Shown piece after piece: positions 44,621 to 54,919 of a stretch of DNA of 64,000 nucleotides. The translations under genes were made by a program, and so were the position numbers. The DNA comes from CBDHFF01 sp965262395 (GTDB lineage Bacteria > Pseudomonadota > Alphaproteobacteria > Rickettsiales > Anaplasmataceae), in assembly GCA_965262395.1 (NCBI GenBank), contig OZ253531.1, forward strand, positions 620,001-684,000, in the 5' to 3' direction. Numbering within the stretch: position 1 is the stretch's first letter; each line of letters starts with the position of its first letter. The notes beneath the pieces were generated by a model, which did no database searches, was not told the origin of the DNA, and worked only from the letters and a program-made list of their open reading frames with translations.

Positions 44621-45744
44621 ATTGAGATAGCAACTGTGCACCAGAATGCAGGTTTTGTAATATCTATTTTTGTAGATTTGCTGAGTATATTACCAAAAGC
44701 CAATACAATTAGAGCAGGATACATGATTGTCATGATTTTCGCTAAGAAACTGGCTATTATCCCAAATCCTAATAGAGATAATGCAAAGCATAATAATACT
44801 GTCAATATTATTGATAGGTGCTTGGTTAGTCCATATTTACCTAGTTTATCATGAATAAAATTGACAAATATTATTGCGACCGCAGTACTGGTGGTAACAC
44901 AAGACAAAGTAATAAGCATTGCAAGTATTGGGCCAGCAAATTTTTCTCCCAATAAGATTCTAGCAGATTCTACAATAGATTGCTCTGGTCTAACCGAAAT
45001 TAAATTATCTGCATACTTGTATCCTATAAATACTAAACTAAAATATACTAAAGCTTGCAATATCATACCGATCAGACAGGCCTTTTTACTATTTAATATT
45101 ACTTCTTTATCATTTTTATATTTTGATCTGAAATATGCAACAGTAGTAACACCAAAAAACGATCCTGCAAGTAGGTCCATGGTGTTGTAACCTTCCATTA
45201 ATCCGCTTTTAAATGCATACATTGGGGTATAATCATTCATCAGATTATGATCATGATCTGTAGTGAGTGCTACCACAACTATTATTGTCATAGATAATAT
45301 CATAATAGGTGTGAGGAACTTCCCAGTTATATCGACTATCGAGCTCTCTTTTATTAGTAATAAGTATGTAATTATGGAGTAAATAGTACTAAAAACTACA
45401 AGTGGTAGATCTGGTAATAGAAGCTGAATGCCACCATAGGAAACCAATATGCATCTAGGCATTGCTCCAAAGGGTCCTATAAGTGCTATAATGACGGTCA
45501 ATAGTACTAAAGTAGGAATCTTTCCTATAGTTTTATGATAATCGTATAAGCTACCGTTGTGTAATATTGCCCCATAAACTCCAGCAAATGGTGTCAAGAC
45601 TCCTGTAAGAAATATTCCAATGACCGCGTATGTGCTAGTATCTAAGGCTTTAATACCAAGTTGCAGAGGGTATATAAGGTTGCCGGCACCGAAAAACATA
45701 GCAAACAGCGCCAGTCCTGAGATAATATATGGACTGAACGTCAT
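44584..45744 (-). CDS. brnQ: branched-chain amino acid transporter BrnQ (LIVCS family)
   Basis: Na+-coupled importer of Leu, Ile and Val. 386 residues, about 11-12 membrane segments. Family marks: GLALFAMFFGAGNLIYPLQLG at the N-terminus, the IGPFGAMPRCILVSYGG segment and GYNTMDLLAGSFFG near residue 190. The length is a little short of the typical ~430 residues. AAGGAGAG lies 8 nt before its ATG. The last codons consist of the repeat decamer, so array growth or loss could change its C-terminus. Confidence 0.93.
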   Translation of the reverse strand: MTFSPYIISGLALFAMFFGAGNLIYPLQLGIKALDTSTYAVIGIFLTGVLTPFAGVYGAILHNGSLYDYHKTIGKIPTLVLLTVIIALIGPFGAMPRCILVSYGGIQLLLPDLPLVVFSTIYSIITYLLLIKESSIVDITGKFLTPIMILSMTIIVVVALTTDHDHNLMNDYTPMYAFKSGLMEGYNTMDLLAGSFFGVTTVAYFRSKYKNDKEVILNSKKACLIGMILQALVYFSLVFIGYKYADNLISVRPEQSIVESARILLGEKFAGPILAMLITLSCVTTSTAVAIIFVNFIHDKLGKYGLTKHLSIILTVLLCFALSLLGFGIIASFLAKIMTIMYPALIVLAFGNILSKSTKIDITKPAFWCTVAISIAMSTYEYLISI

Positions 45745-45781
45745 GGGAGACTCTCCTTAATAAATTTAATGTTAAGAGACA

Positions 45782-45810
45782 ATTCTACAATGTATACTTG
45801 TATGTGACAA
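45782..45810 (-). promoter_or_regulatory. predicted sigma70 promoter of brnQ
   Basis: On the minus strand TTGTCA (45810-45805) and TAGAAT (45787-45782) are 17 nt apart. A GGAG-AGT-CTCC mini-stem next to the start could partly mask the ribosome site. Confidence 0.45.
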
Positions 45811-46015
45811 TGGTTAATTGGGGTTAACATCATTTATTGCAAGTATATGTAGAATTAAATAGGTGCAATCAGGTTTCATAATGTTGAGATAATTTGTATA
45901 TAAGGGGCAATAGTTTTTTATAATTTTTATAGTTCTAACAACGTATTAGCACTTGATCATTCACTCTCATAGCTATATATTCCGCCTTTGTAATAAATAT
46001 TAATTTTTAATAACT

Positions 46016-47317
46016 ATGAAGCTTTCCAATTATTATTTGCAAACATTCAAAGAAAACCCAGCTGGTGCTGATATTATTTCTCATCAATATAGTCTTAGGG
46101 CGTGTATGGTGAAGCAAATATCTTCAGGTCTCTATGCTTGGTTGCCTCTAGGGCTGAGGGTTTTAAAGAAAATAGAAAATATAGTACGCAGTGAATTGAA
46201 CAAGCTAGGTTGTCTTGAAGTTTTAATGCCTTGCATTCAGCCTGCATCTTTGTGGCAAGAATCTGGTCGTTATGATGTTTATGGCAAGGAGATGCTAAAA
46301 ATGAAAGATAGACATAATACCGATATGCTTTTTGGTCCTACTCATGAAGAAGTTATTACAGACATAATACGGGGCAATATTAGTAGCTATAAATCTTTGC
46401 CATTGAGTCTATATCAAATACAGTGGAAATTTAGAGACGAAATTAGACCAAGATTTGGCACAATGCGTGCCAGAGAGTTTTTAATGAAAGATGCTTATAG
46501 CTTTGATATCTCTGAAGAAATGGCTATTGAATCATACAACAAAATATATAAGTCATATTTCAATATTTTTAAAAAGATGGGACTTATGGCCGTTGCAGTG
46601 AAGGCTGATACTGGTCAAATTGGCGGTAATCTTAGCCATGAATTTCATGTAGTTTCAGATGTAGGAGAAAGTAAATTATATTATGATTCTAAATTGGATA
46701 ATTCTACTGCAGATCAATATAGCTCAGATGAACTGCAAGAATTGTATGCTGCTGCTGATGAAATGCATGATCCACTCAAATGTCCAATTCCAGAATCGGA
46801 ATTAAGCGTAAAGCGAGGAATTGAAGTTGGACATGTATTTTACTTTGGCACTAAATATTCACAATCAATGGGTGCAAAGGTTCTTAACAAAGAAGGTAAG
46901 CAGATTGATTTGTGTATGGGTTCTTATGGCATTGGAATATCAAGATTATTTGGGGCAATAATAGAAGTGTTTCATGATAATGATGGTATATTATGGCCAG
47001 AAGAAGTGGCACCTTTTAAAATTGGATTATTAAACCTTCAAACCAATGAGGAAGCGTGCAATAAACTAGCAGATGATGCCTATAGTAAAATTAGGCAGGT
47101 TTTCCCTGATGAAGTTCTTTATGACGATAGAGCAGACAAGAGAGCCGGGGAGAAATTTGCAGATATGGATCTGATAGGCTTGCCATGGCAAGTGATAATT
47201 GGCAAAAAAAATGCATCACAAGGTTTAGTAGAGCTAAAGAATAGAAGGAGTCAGAAGAAAGAAATAGTATCGTTGGAATCTGCAATTAGTAAATTAGAAG
47301 GATGTTTTTCTAACTAG
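46016..47317 (+). CDS. proS: prolyl-tRNA synthetase (short alphaproteobacterial type)
   Basis: Class II synthetase charging tRNA-Pro. 433 residues: the aminoacylation core has GLYAWLPLGLRVLKKIE, PTHEEVITDIIR, motif 2 FRDEIRPRFGTMRAREFLMKDAYSFD and GSYGIGISRLFGAIIE, then an anticodon-binding domain. The editing insertion found in the longer bacterial form is absent, as is usual for Rickettsiales and relatives. The first codon follows a non-Shine-Dalgarno, AT-rich leader. Confidence 0.96.
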   Translation: MKLSNYYLQTFKENPAGADIISHQYSLRACMVKQISSGLYAWLPLGLRVLKKIENIVRSELNKLGCLEVLMPCIQPASLWQESGRYDVYGKEMLKMKDRHNTDMLFGPTHEEVITDIIRGNISSYKSLPLSLYQIQWKFRDEIRPRFGTMRAREFLMKDAYSFDISEEMAIESYNKIYKSYFNIFKKMGLMAVAVKADTGQIGGNLSHEFHVVSDVGESKLYYDSKLDNSTADQYSSDELQELYAAADEMHDPLKCPIPESELSVKRGIEVGHVFYFGTKYSQSMGAKVLNKEGKQIDLCMGSYGIGISRLFGAIIEVFHDNDGILWPEEVAPFKIGLLNLQTNEEACNKLADDAYSKIRQVFPDEVLYDDRADKRAGEKFADMDLIGLPWQVIIGKKNASQGLVELKNRRSQKKEIVSLESAISKLEGCFSN

Positions 47318-47422
47318 ATATAGAATATATTATTATATATCTAATTCTATATATACTATCAGCGTGAAACACGCTTGTTTTATTTCTTTTTTAGGTATAT
47401 CATCTTTGCGTTCTTTATTATT

Positions 47423-49333
47423 GTGGTTTCTTTGATTACTAATATTTTAGATACAGTAAATTCTCCAGAAGATATCAAAAATCTTTCTTCTAATGATCTA
47501 TCGGAACTTGCCGATAATCTTAGAGAAAAATTAATTGAAGTAGTCTCTCGCACGGGGGGTCATCTCGGAGCAAATCTAGGGGTTGTGGAGCTCACTATAG
47601 CCTTGCATTACATATTTGATACTCCAAGAGATAAAATAATTTGGGATGTTGGTCATCAATCTTATATCCATAAGTTTCTTACAGGACGAAAAGATAAGTT
47701 GTTTACACTGAAACAGCCTGGTGGAATTTCTGGTTTTACCAAGCGTGCTGAAAGTGAATACGATGTTTTTGGCGCTGGTCATAGTTCTACTTCTATTTCT
47801 GCTGCATTTGGATTTGCAAAAGCAAGAGATTTCAACAAGGAAAAACATGAAGTTATTTCGGTTATTGGTGATGGCGCCATAAGTGCTGGTATGGCATATG
47901 AAGCAATGAATAATGTAGCTGCTTCTGATACAAAATTAATAGTGATATTAAATGACAACAAAATGTCTATTGCCCCAGCTGTAGGTGCTATGAGCAATCA
48001 TCTATCTAAATTGGTTGATTCAAAACCATATTTAACAGCGCATAATTTTGATAAAAGAATTTCGAAGGCTATGCCAGAATTTGTAACTTCCTGCATTGAT
48101 GGCGTAGAAAAAAATATAAAAACTGAGGGGATGAATTTTTTTGAAGAGATGGGCTTCCATTATTTAGGCCCAGTTGACGGACACGATCTGGAATCTTTAA
48201 TATTTATATTAAAAAATGTTAGAGATAGTGAATTAAGCGATAAGCCTTTTCTTATTCATGTTGTCACAGAGAAAGGACGAGGTTTTTCTTCACCTAACAT
48301 TTCATCAAAGGAAAACTATCATGCAGTTGGGAAGTTTGATCCTAAAACTTGCATTCAGGATAAAAAAAACACTCCTAAGACTTATTCTACAGTATTCGTT
48401 GATTCTTTGATAGAAATTGCAGCTATAGATAAAAAAGTTATTGCAATAACTGCAGCTATGACCTCTGGAACGGGTTTGGATAAATTTGGTCAAGAGTTTC
48501 CTGATAGATTGTTCGATGTTGGCATAGCAGAGCAACATGCTGTTACATTCTCTGCAGGGCTTGCTTGCGCTGGGTTTAAGCCCTTTTGTGCAATATATTC
48601 AACTTTTCTACAGCGCGCATATGATCAAGTTATACATGATGTTGTGATACAGTCTTTACCAGTACGTTTCATAATAGATAGGGCTGGATTAGTAGGTGGA
48701 GATGGAGATACACACGCAGGTTCTTTTGATTTGGCTTATTTGGGCATATTGCCGAATATTGTTGTTATGGCTCCTAGTACCTCTCAAGAATTATGTAGTA
48801 TGATTAATACTGCCTATACAATTGATCACTGTCCATCAGCAATTAGATATCCACGTGGATCTGCTGCTAATATATATTTTAAGAATGATAATATCCATAA
48901 ACTGGAAATATTAGATATTGGGAAGGCTAATATTATAAAAAAAGGTAAAGATGTTGCAATATTATCATTGGGGACACGTTTAGAAGAAGTACTTGTTGCT
49001 TATGATAAGCTGAAAGAAGATGGTTATCATCCAACAGTGGTGGATATGCGTTTTTTGAAGCCTATGGATACTAGCCTTATTAAAGAATTACTGCATGACC
49101 ATAAATCTTTTGTTACAGTAGAAGAGGGTTCTACTGGTGGCTTTGCTAATGCTTTTATGAGCTATTTAAATAGTATTGATATGTTAAGTAAAGTTAAGGT
49201 CAAGGTTATTCATTTTCCAGATGTTCTGTTAGGACAAGGTGATGTAAAATCTATTTATGAAGATATAGGATTAAATGCAGGCGGCATAGTTCGATCTGTG
49301 CAAGAACTTCTTGTTGAACGAGTGGTTAATTAG
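47423..49333 (+). CDS. dxs: 1-deoxy-D-xylulose-5-phosphate synthase
   Basis: Thiamine diphosphate enzyme joining pyruvate and glyceraldehyde 3-phosphate, first step of the MEP isoprenoid pathway. About 636 residues: SRTGGHLGANLGVVELTIAL near residue 40, the ThDP/Mg motif GDGAISAGMAYEAMNN near 140 and the transketolase-like second half with GGDGDTHAGSFDLAYL. I choose GTG 47423 (or TTG 47432), since the open frame upstream encodes a non-conserved hydrophobic stretch; no clear ribosome site marks either. Confidence 0.95.
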   Translation: MVSLITNILDTVNSPEDIKNLSSNDLSELADNLREKLIEVVSRTGGHLGANLGVVELTIALHYIFDTPRDKIIWDVGHQSYIHKFLTGRKDKLFTLKQPGGISGFTKRAESEYDVFGAGHSSTSISAAFGFAKARDFNKEKHEVISVIGDGAISAGMAYEAMNNVAASDTKLIVILNDNKMSIAPAVGAMSNHLSKLVDSKPYLTAHNFDKRISKAMPEFVTSCIDGVEKNIKTEGMNFFEEMGFHYLGPVDGHDLESLIFILKNVRDSELSDKPFLIHVVTEKGRGFSSPNISSKENYHAVGKFDPKTCIQDKKNTPKTYSTVFVDSLIEIAAIDKKVIAITAAMTSGTGLDKFGQEFPDRLFDVGIAEQHAVTFSAGLACAGFKPFCAIYSTFLQRAYDQVIHDVVIQSLPVRFIIDRAGLVGGDGDTHAGSFDLAYLGILPNIVVMAPSTSQELCSMINTAYTIDHCPSAIRYPRGSAANIYFKNDNIHKLEILDIGKANIIKKGKDVAILSLGTRLEEVLVAYDKLKEDGYHPTVVDMRFLKPMDTSLIKELLHDHKSFVTVEEGSTGGFANAFMSYLNSIDMLSKVKVKVIHFPDVLLGQGDVKSIYEDIGLNAGGIVRSVQELLVERVVN

Positions 49334-49466
49334 TGTTTGATACTAATACAATTTGTTGCTTATTATAGTATTTTTTGTTCCCTAAAAGTATATATTGTGA
49401 TCAATTCGCATTTAATATTAAATTATAACAATCAGCACAGTTGCATATGCATCTATATACTGTAGA

Positions 49467-49640
49467 CGTTCAAGATTCAGAATTATATCTGATATGACTG
49501 CGGCAAGCTTATAAATCTTTTTTTTATACATTCTAGGCTCTGAGTAATGCTTGCTTTTGTACAATTTAATGTTCAAGATTCAGAATTATATCTGATATGG
49601 CTGCGGCAAGCTTATAAATCTTTTTCTATACATTTTATGT
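49467..49640. repeat. ~105-bp two-copy repeat between dxs and bioC
   Basis: GTTCAAGATTCAGAATTATA and following sequence occur near 49467 and again near 49571. The second copy runs toward the bioC stop. They are about 95% identical across the first 60 bp. Confidence 0.85.
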
Positions 49641-49647
49641 CCTGAGT

Positions 49648-50397
49648 TTATTTCTGCGCAATTATGTAACCTATATGCCAGGTTGTTTTGCATCCATGTT
49701 CTGTACGGAAATGCTTATTATAACATGATTCTATTGTCTTTATTTGTTTTAGACCTACTTTTTTACTCGTTATATTACTACCAGTTCTATTCATTGATTT
49801 TAAAAATTGATAAAAATCATGATAATATTTTACTATTACCTCTTCTTCATTCGTAGTTATTCGTAAGCTTAGTGAAGTGACTGTATCTATCACATTTTTC
49901 AAATTGCACTTTCTTATACTATTCGTATATCCACACTTATTTATTACATGTTCTAATTCAGTAAAATTATTATCTATAGGGACAGATATACAAATAATGC
50001 CTCCTGGTTTTAACACACGATATGCTTCAGCTAGGGTTTGTTTGAGATCTGGCTGCCAATGCATTACTAATGAAGCTGTGATTATATCAAAATAACTATC
50101 TAATATGGGTAACAACCCGATGTCACAGTTTATTATGGTGTTATGATTCTTTGATTTATTTTGTGCATATTGACACATCTTAAAAGATATATCAGCCTGA
50201 TATATTGATTCTATGTTTGGCATAATATCAGCAATGTAGCCAGTGCCGCTACCTAGGTCAAGTATCTTGTCGTTAGGTGAAATATCTACTTTGGATATTA
50301 GTTTTTTTGCTATTTTACGCTGTATTTGTGCATATTGATCGTAGGAAGAGTGTGCATTATCAAAATATTTCTGTACTCTCTCAATATATTGATCCAC
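49648..50397 (-). CDS. bioC: malonyl-ACP O-methyltransferase BioC-like
   Basis: SAM-dependent methyltransferase that starts pimelate-moiety synthesis for biotin by methylating malonyl-ACP. 249 residues with the BioC-like N-terminus (FDNAHSSYDQYAQIQRKIAKKL), SAM motif I ILDLGSGTGYIADIM, then DIITASLVMHW and LKPGGIICISV. The AxxYDxxAxxQ signature and presence of bioD at 56.0 kb support BioC over a generic class I methyltransferase. Confidence 0.88.
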   Translation of the reverse strand: MDQYIERVQKYFDNAHSSYDQYAQIQRKIAKKLISKVDISPNDKILDLGSGTGYIADIMPNIESIYQADISFKMCQYAQNKSKNHNTIINCDIGLLPILDSYFDIITASLVMHWQPDLKQTLAEAYRVLKPGGIICISVPIDNNFTELEHVINKCGYTNSIRKCNLKNVIDTVTSLSLRITTNEEEVIVKYYHDFYQFLKSMNRTGSNITSKKVGLKQIKTIESCYNKHFRTEHGCKTTWHIGYIIAQK

Positions 50398-50429
50398 GAA
50401 TACTCAGCAATTAAGGTTAATAAATTAAT

Positions 50430-51635
50430 TTAATTACCATGGCTTTGATTTGAAGTAAAGTTGTATATTATTTTTGTTATTTCTTTTTTTGTTATATCAG
50501 TGCTTGCGAGTTCATATGCAGTTAGTCCAGTGCTAGGATCTTCATCATTTATATCAAGATTTATAGCGTCCATATGCTTAAGTATAGCAATCACAGCAGG
50601 GGGACTATCCATCTTTATTGCATATATTAGAGGATTATTTCCAGCTACATCTAGCGTTTCTACAGCTCTATCATGAGATGCTTGGTTGAACATGCCTATC
50701 TTTTGTAGGGTTATATATAATAAAGGAATATTATCATCTTTGATGCTGTGAAATAACATTTCTTCATATGTTTCCTTAGTCATATAATTGCCGGCATTGA
50801 TTATTTGTTCAGGCAATGTGTGTATTTTTTTTACTTTTACATTTGTATTTTTGGATTTGCCGACATCCCAAGCAGACTTAGGTCTTTTGATGCTACTTCT
50901 TACAGAAGATTGATTTGCATTAATATGGTCTTGTGATATCCATTCTTCTTCTCCATCTAATGATATTGCCTTGCCATATTCATCTAATTGATACTCTTCT
51001 ATTACTGGCCTTGGCTTTATTTTTATTCCTACTTTTGTAGGAAGAATAGGGGCTATATCTGGGTTAATATTTTTTTCTATTTTTATAGGAATGGCTTTTT
51101 TTCTTATTTCTTGTGTTGATCCTTTTTTATTTATGGCCTTGCCAGAATCTTTAGTTGCAGTTGCCTTTTTAGTAGGTTGTTCAGGGTTTATTATAATATC
51201 TTTTGATTTGATTTTTTCATGAAGATCACCGATGGATATTGACTGAACCACTCTTTTCTTTGGTTGTTCTTCTTTTTTTATATCTTTTTGAGACTTCTTC
51301 TTTATTTTCTCTGCTGAGAGAGTCAAAGTATCTTTAGCATTGTTTTTAGATGAAGGAGAATTGTTTATATCCTGCTTATTACTATCTTTAAATTTTAGAG
51401 GGTGTTCGTTCATAGGATCTATTATTTTTCTTAGTACTGGTTTTGTGGATTCTTTTTTAGATTGTTGATCATTATCTATATTGGTTTGATTTTCCTTCCC
51501 AGATATATCAGAACCTGTGTTTATAACATTTATTATACTATTTCGTTTTACTTCTCCAGCAGAGTAAGAGGGAGTAGCGATAACTGTTATAGTGATTAAT
51601 AACACGGTTAATTTAAGTAAGCTGTGCCTAGACAT
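50430..51635 (-). CDS. secreted protein with C-terminal ankyrin-like repeats
   Basis: 401 residues. The first ~25 residues form a typical signal peptide ending ATPSYSA. A long Lys/Asp/Ser-rich disordered middle (about 30-265) has several PTKK/KPVLRK-like basic patches. The C-terminal ~110 residues hold two or three weak ankyrin-type units (DVAGNNPLIYAIKMDSPPAV and DPSTGLTAYELASTDITKKE). The protein is probably exported to the periplasm or beyond. It divides bioC from a divergent prenyl synthase. Ankyrin proteins in this order are often host-interaction factors; the present role is unproven. Confidence 0.75.
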   Translation of the reverse strand: MSRHSLLKLTVLLITITVIATPSYSAGEVKRNSIINVINTGSDISGKENQTNIDNDQQSKKESTKPVLRKIIDPMNEHPLKFKDSNKQDINNSPSSKNNAKDTLTLSAEKIKKKSQKDIKKEEQPKKRVVQSISIGDLHEKIKSKDIIINPEQPTKKATATKDSGKAINKKGSTQEIRKKAIPIKIEKNINPDIAPILPTKVGIKIKPRPVIEEYQLDEYGKAISLDGEEEWISQDHINANQSSVRSSIKRPKSAWDVGKSKNTNVKVKKIHTLPEQIINAGNYMTKETYEEMLFHSIKDDNIPLLYITLQKIGMFNQASHDRAVETLDVAGNNPLIYAIKMDSPPAVIAILKHMDAINLDINDEDPSTGLTAYELASTDITKKEITKIIYNFTSNQSHGN

Positions 51636-51675
51636 ATTTGCTTTACAAAACTGTTAGCATTGCATTATATTTACA

Positions 51676-52527
51676 GTGAAATGGTTTTTTTATGGTAAAT
51701 GGCTTGTGTTTGAAAATATAGAGAACGAACTTGACTCCATTAGAACTTTAGTTAGAGATAGTATAAACTTGTCCATTGAACCAGAAGAAAGCATACGTGA
51801 TAACTTCAAGGTTCTCTATGATGCCACAAAATATGTCATGACTCAAAAAGGCAATTTGTGGAGACCAATCATGCTGGTTCTTTCTGCGGATACTTGCGGC
51901 GCTGATAGGAAATTAGCTGTACAATCTTCTGTGGCAATTGAGATGGCACATAATTATTCACTTGTTCATGATGATCTGCCAGCACTAGATAATGATGATT
52001 ATCGGCGTGGTATGCCAACATGTCATAAAAAATTTGGTGAAGCAAACGCAATTCTTCTTGGTGATTCATTATTAACTCAATCTTTTGAGATTATTACAAA
52101 ATTAGATGTTAATGCCTCTATTCGCTCTGATCTTGTGGAGTGTTTATCGAAGAGAATAGGGCATAGTGGTATGGTTAGAGGGCAAATTATAGATATTAAT
52201 TCTGATATATATAGCATGAACCAGGATGAGCTTTTGGAACTTCGGGGGCTAAAGACTGGTGCTCTATTTTCTGCTGCTTGTGAATTTGGTGCTATAATAG
52301 CTAACAGTAATACGGAAGCAAGAAAGGCGTTAAGCAGTTATGGATATAATTTTGGTATTGCGTATCAAGTGCTAGATGATGCTAAAGATGAGCTTAAGGG
52401 GAATAAAGAGCTTTTGGAGCATTATTTCCCATTATACCTTAACAAAGCCCTTAAATCTTTGGAGTTATTTGATGTACGTTCTCAAAAATTAAGACAGTTT
52501 ACACAATACATTCTTAATCGGGAATAG
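51676..52527 (+). CDS. ispA: short-chain polyprenyl diphosphate synthase (farnesyl type)
   Basis: Condenses isopentenyl and dimethylallyl units to C15 or longer prenyl diphosphates. 283 residues from GTG 51676, or 273 from GTG 51706. The first aspartate-rich motif is DDLPALDNDDYRRG; the second is DDAKDE near residue 235, a change from the usual DDILD. GALFSAACEFG and YGYNFGIAYQVLDD are conserved. The IspA label fits length and the first motif; a geranylgeranyl product is possible. Confidence 0.88.
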   Translation: MKWFFYGKWLVFENIENELDSIRTLVRDSINLSIEPEESIRDNFKVLYDATKYVMTQKGNLWRPIMLVLSADTCGADRKLAVQSSVAIEMAHNYSLVHDDLPALDNDDYRRGMPTCHKKFGEANAILLGDSLLTQSFEIITKLDVNASIRSDLVECLSKRIGHSGMVRGQIIDINSDIYSMNQDELLELRGLKTGALFSAACEFGAIIANSNTEARKALSSYGYNFGIAYQVLDDAKDELKGNKELLEHYFPLYLNKALKSLELFDVRSQKLRQFTQYILNRE

Positions 52528-52583
52528 GTTAAAGCTGTTATTTAACGCTGCTCTCTGTTATTTTATAAAAAAAGAGGATTGTT

Positions 52584-53489
52584 ATGTCCAAGTTGTTTAG
52601 TATTAGTGCCTGTACAATTATTGTGCTGTTAATTATGTCCATAATGCTTTCTTATTTAAGTAATGGCCACAACAATATTCTTGTTGATACAGTTAGTGAG
52701 CTAGACTCAGATGGAGATAAATTGCTAGAGCTGTCGGCGCCTAATTCAGGCTTCATAGAGCGTTTAGTTGTGTACATGGTTAAGCCATTTTTTGAAAAAC
52801 GTATAGATTATTATTTACGTAATTCTGGTCTAATAGATAACTTTAGTAAGATACCATATGATAATAAGCTTTTGTCTATTACTAATCTGGCAATTGGATC
52901 TGGCTCGATAGCTCAATGTGGGCAAATGGTAAAAATTAAAGTTAGAAAGATTGTGGATAAAGCAGAAGAGGACGATGTATCTACTGAATTCAAAGATATA
53001 GAAGTAGTATTGGGGGCTGATTCTTTAGATAGAGTGCTCTTGCTTGGATTAATAGGTATGAAAGTTGGTGAAGTTAGGATTATCAAAGAAAATCATGATT
53101 CAAAAGACTCTTACTATGTAGAGATGTTGAGTTTTATGGATAAGGGAGCAGACTTAAGTAGTATTCGTACGTTCGATAAGTTGGGTACATATCAGAAAGC
53201 GGTGATGTGTGGTGATAAAGTGAAGATAGATTTCACAATTAATGATATTCAGGGCAATGAATTGTGTAGAAATAGCGGTCTAAAGTTCAAGGTTGGTGCC
53301 AGCGAGGTGCCTATGGGTATTGATCATGGCATAATTGAGATGCACAACAAGGGAAGCAGAACAATTATTGTTCCGCATAAATTTATGATAGTTGCTGACA
53401 GTATGCAGAGAATATTTATGGATTGCATGGCAAATAATGATGAAACGGTAATTGTGAATATAAATAATTTAGAGATTATAAAAAAATAA
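52584..53489 (+). CDS. FKBP-type peptidyl-prolyl isomerase-like protein
   Basis: 301 residues with an N-terminal membrane anchor or signal (ACTIIVLLIMSIMLSYL) and an outer part with two weak FKBP-like domains (about 95-200 and 205-300). Recognisable fragments are CGQMVKIKVRKIV...ADSLDRVLLLGLIGMKVGEVR and GDKVKIDFTINDIQGNEL...IDHGIIEM. Active-site aromatic residues of true FKBPs are largely missing, so it may be a chaperone rather than an isomerase. AAGAGG precedes its ATG. Confidence 0.6.
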   Translation: MSKLFSISACTIIVLLIMSIMLSYLSNGHNNILVDTVSELDSDGDKLLELSAPNSGFIERLVVYMVKPFFEKRIDYYLRNSGLIDNFSKIPYDNKLLSITNLAIGSGSIAQCGQMVKIKVRKIVDKAEEDDVSTEFKDIEVVLGADSLDRVLLLGLIGMKVGEVRIIKENHDSKDSYYVEMLSFMDKGADLSSIRTFDKLGTYQKAVMCGDKVKIDFTINDIQGNELCRNSGLKFKVGASEVPMGIDHGIIEMHNKGSRTIIVPHKFMIVADSMQRIFMDCMANNDETVIVNINNLEIIKK

Positions 53490-53716
53490 TTACTAATAAA
53501 TTTATTGTTTGACTGGTTCTGACTCCAATGCTAGAATCCTGCAGCTATTATTTGCTGATGTTGCTGTTCTAGAGAATATATTGAGAAGGACGACATACGA
53601 GATTTATGTGCATTACGATTGTAATCATATTTTATGAGTTCGTTTGTTTGTTTTATTTTCTATTATGCTAGAGCATGCTTTGATCATAATCTTTTCAATT
53701 CAAACGGGGGAATGGC

Positions 53717-54919
53717 ATGAAAATTACACAATGGCATATGATAATGGTAGCTGTAGTACTTGCTATTGCTGCCAACTATTCAGGAGTACAGTTTCTAATT
53801 TCTATTGCTTCTGTAACGTCTGAAATGTTTATTGGTTTGTTGAAGTTAATTAGTTTGCCAGTAGTCTTCTTATCCGTTCTTTCTACTGTATATGGATTGG
53901 AAAATATGCAAGAGGTTAAATCATTGGCATCTAGGGTTGTTTTCTATACATTATTTACTACTATTATTGCTGTCTTGATAGGTTTGGTTATGTATAAGAT
54001 CGTTGATCCTGCCGACGTTATGCTATCTAAGATTGATATTGATATTTCGAATAACCCCATTGACATTAGTAAGGCTAGCTATAAGGAACATTTATTAAGT
54101 ATGTTTCCCACAAATTTTGTTAAGACCTTCCTAGACAACAATGTTATGGGTGTAATCATAATTGCTTTTCTATTGGGTGGAGCTTCTTTATTCATGGAAA
54201 GTTCTAAGCGTAAATTGTTATCGGATGTATTTGGTGCATTATTTGATAATATATTAAAAGTAGCTCAAGCCGTTATATATTTGATGCCACTTGCCGTTTG
54301 GTCATTTGTTCTATTATTTCTTAATGATCTTGGTAGCAGTGAGAAAGATATGGGGCTTCTTTTATCTTGTGTCTTGTGTATCTCAGCTTCAATAATAATT
54401 CAGGCAGTTATAGTGTTGCCAAGTTTTCTTTTATATCACGGTCTTTCGCCGATGAAGATCTTTAGAGGTTCTTTACCTGCCTTGACACTGGCTTTCTTCT
54501 CTCGTTCATCTGGTGCTGCTTTGCCGACTACTATAAAATGTGCTCAAGATAAACTTGGAATTTCTAAGAAAACATCGCAGTTTGCCTTGCCCATATGCGC
54601 CACGATTAATATGAATGCGTGTGCTGCCTTTATACTTATAATTGTAATGTTTGTTTGTGAGAGTAATGGTTATTATTTTGGAGCATTGGATATAGTGACC
54701 TGGATATTTTTGTCTCTGATGGCGGCAGTTGGAAATGCTGGAGTTCCCATGGGTTGTTACTTTATGGCCACGACTTACTTAGTTGCAATGGATATGCCGC
54801 TGACTTTAATGGTGATGTTACTACCAATACACACTATGTTCGATATGCTAGAGACATCAGTTAATGTATGGTCTGATGTCTGTATAGCTGCGATTGTAGA
54901 TAAAAAAGAAAGGGCCTAA
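53717..54919 (+). CDS. dicarboxylate/amino acid:cation symporter
   Basis: Member of the DAACS (GltP/DctA) family importing Glu, Asp or C4-dicarboxylates with Na+ or H+. 400 residues with eight membrane segments and two re-entrant loops. Family marks are FIGLLKLISLPVVFLSVLSTV, FSRSSGAALPTT (serine-rich hairpin), INMNACAAFI and GNAGVPMGCYFMA. The substrate cannot be set from sequence; Glu/Asp uptake would suit an intracellular lifestyle. GGGGGAATGGC precedes its ATG. Confidence 0.93.
   Translation: MKITQWHMIMVAVVLAIAANYSGVQFLISIASVTSEMFIGLLKLISLPVVFLSVLSTVYGLENMQEVKSLASRVVFYTLFTTIIAVLIGLVMYKIVDPADVMLSKIDIDISNNPIDISKASYKEHLLSMFPTNFVKTFLDNNVMGVIIIAFLLGGASLFMESSKRKLLSDVFGALFDNILKVAQAVIYLMPLAVWSFVLLFLNDLGSSEKDMGLLLSCVLCISASIIIQAVIVLPSFLLYHGLSPMKIFRGSLPALTLAFFSRSSGAALPTTIKCAQDKLGISKKTSQFALPICATINMNACAAFILIIVMFVCESNGYYFGALDIVTWIFLSLMAAVGNAGVPMGCYFMATTYLVAMDMPLTLMVMLLPIHTMFDMLETSVNVWSDVCIAAIVDKKERA

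Noticed and set aside
47375..47422. N-terminal hydrophobic extension of Dxs
   Set aside because: It starts at TTG without a ribosome site and is not part of the conserved Dxs N-terminus; Dxs is a soluble enzyme.
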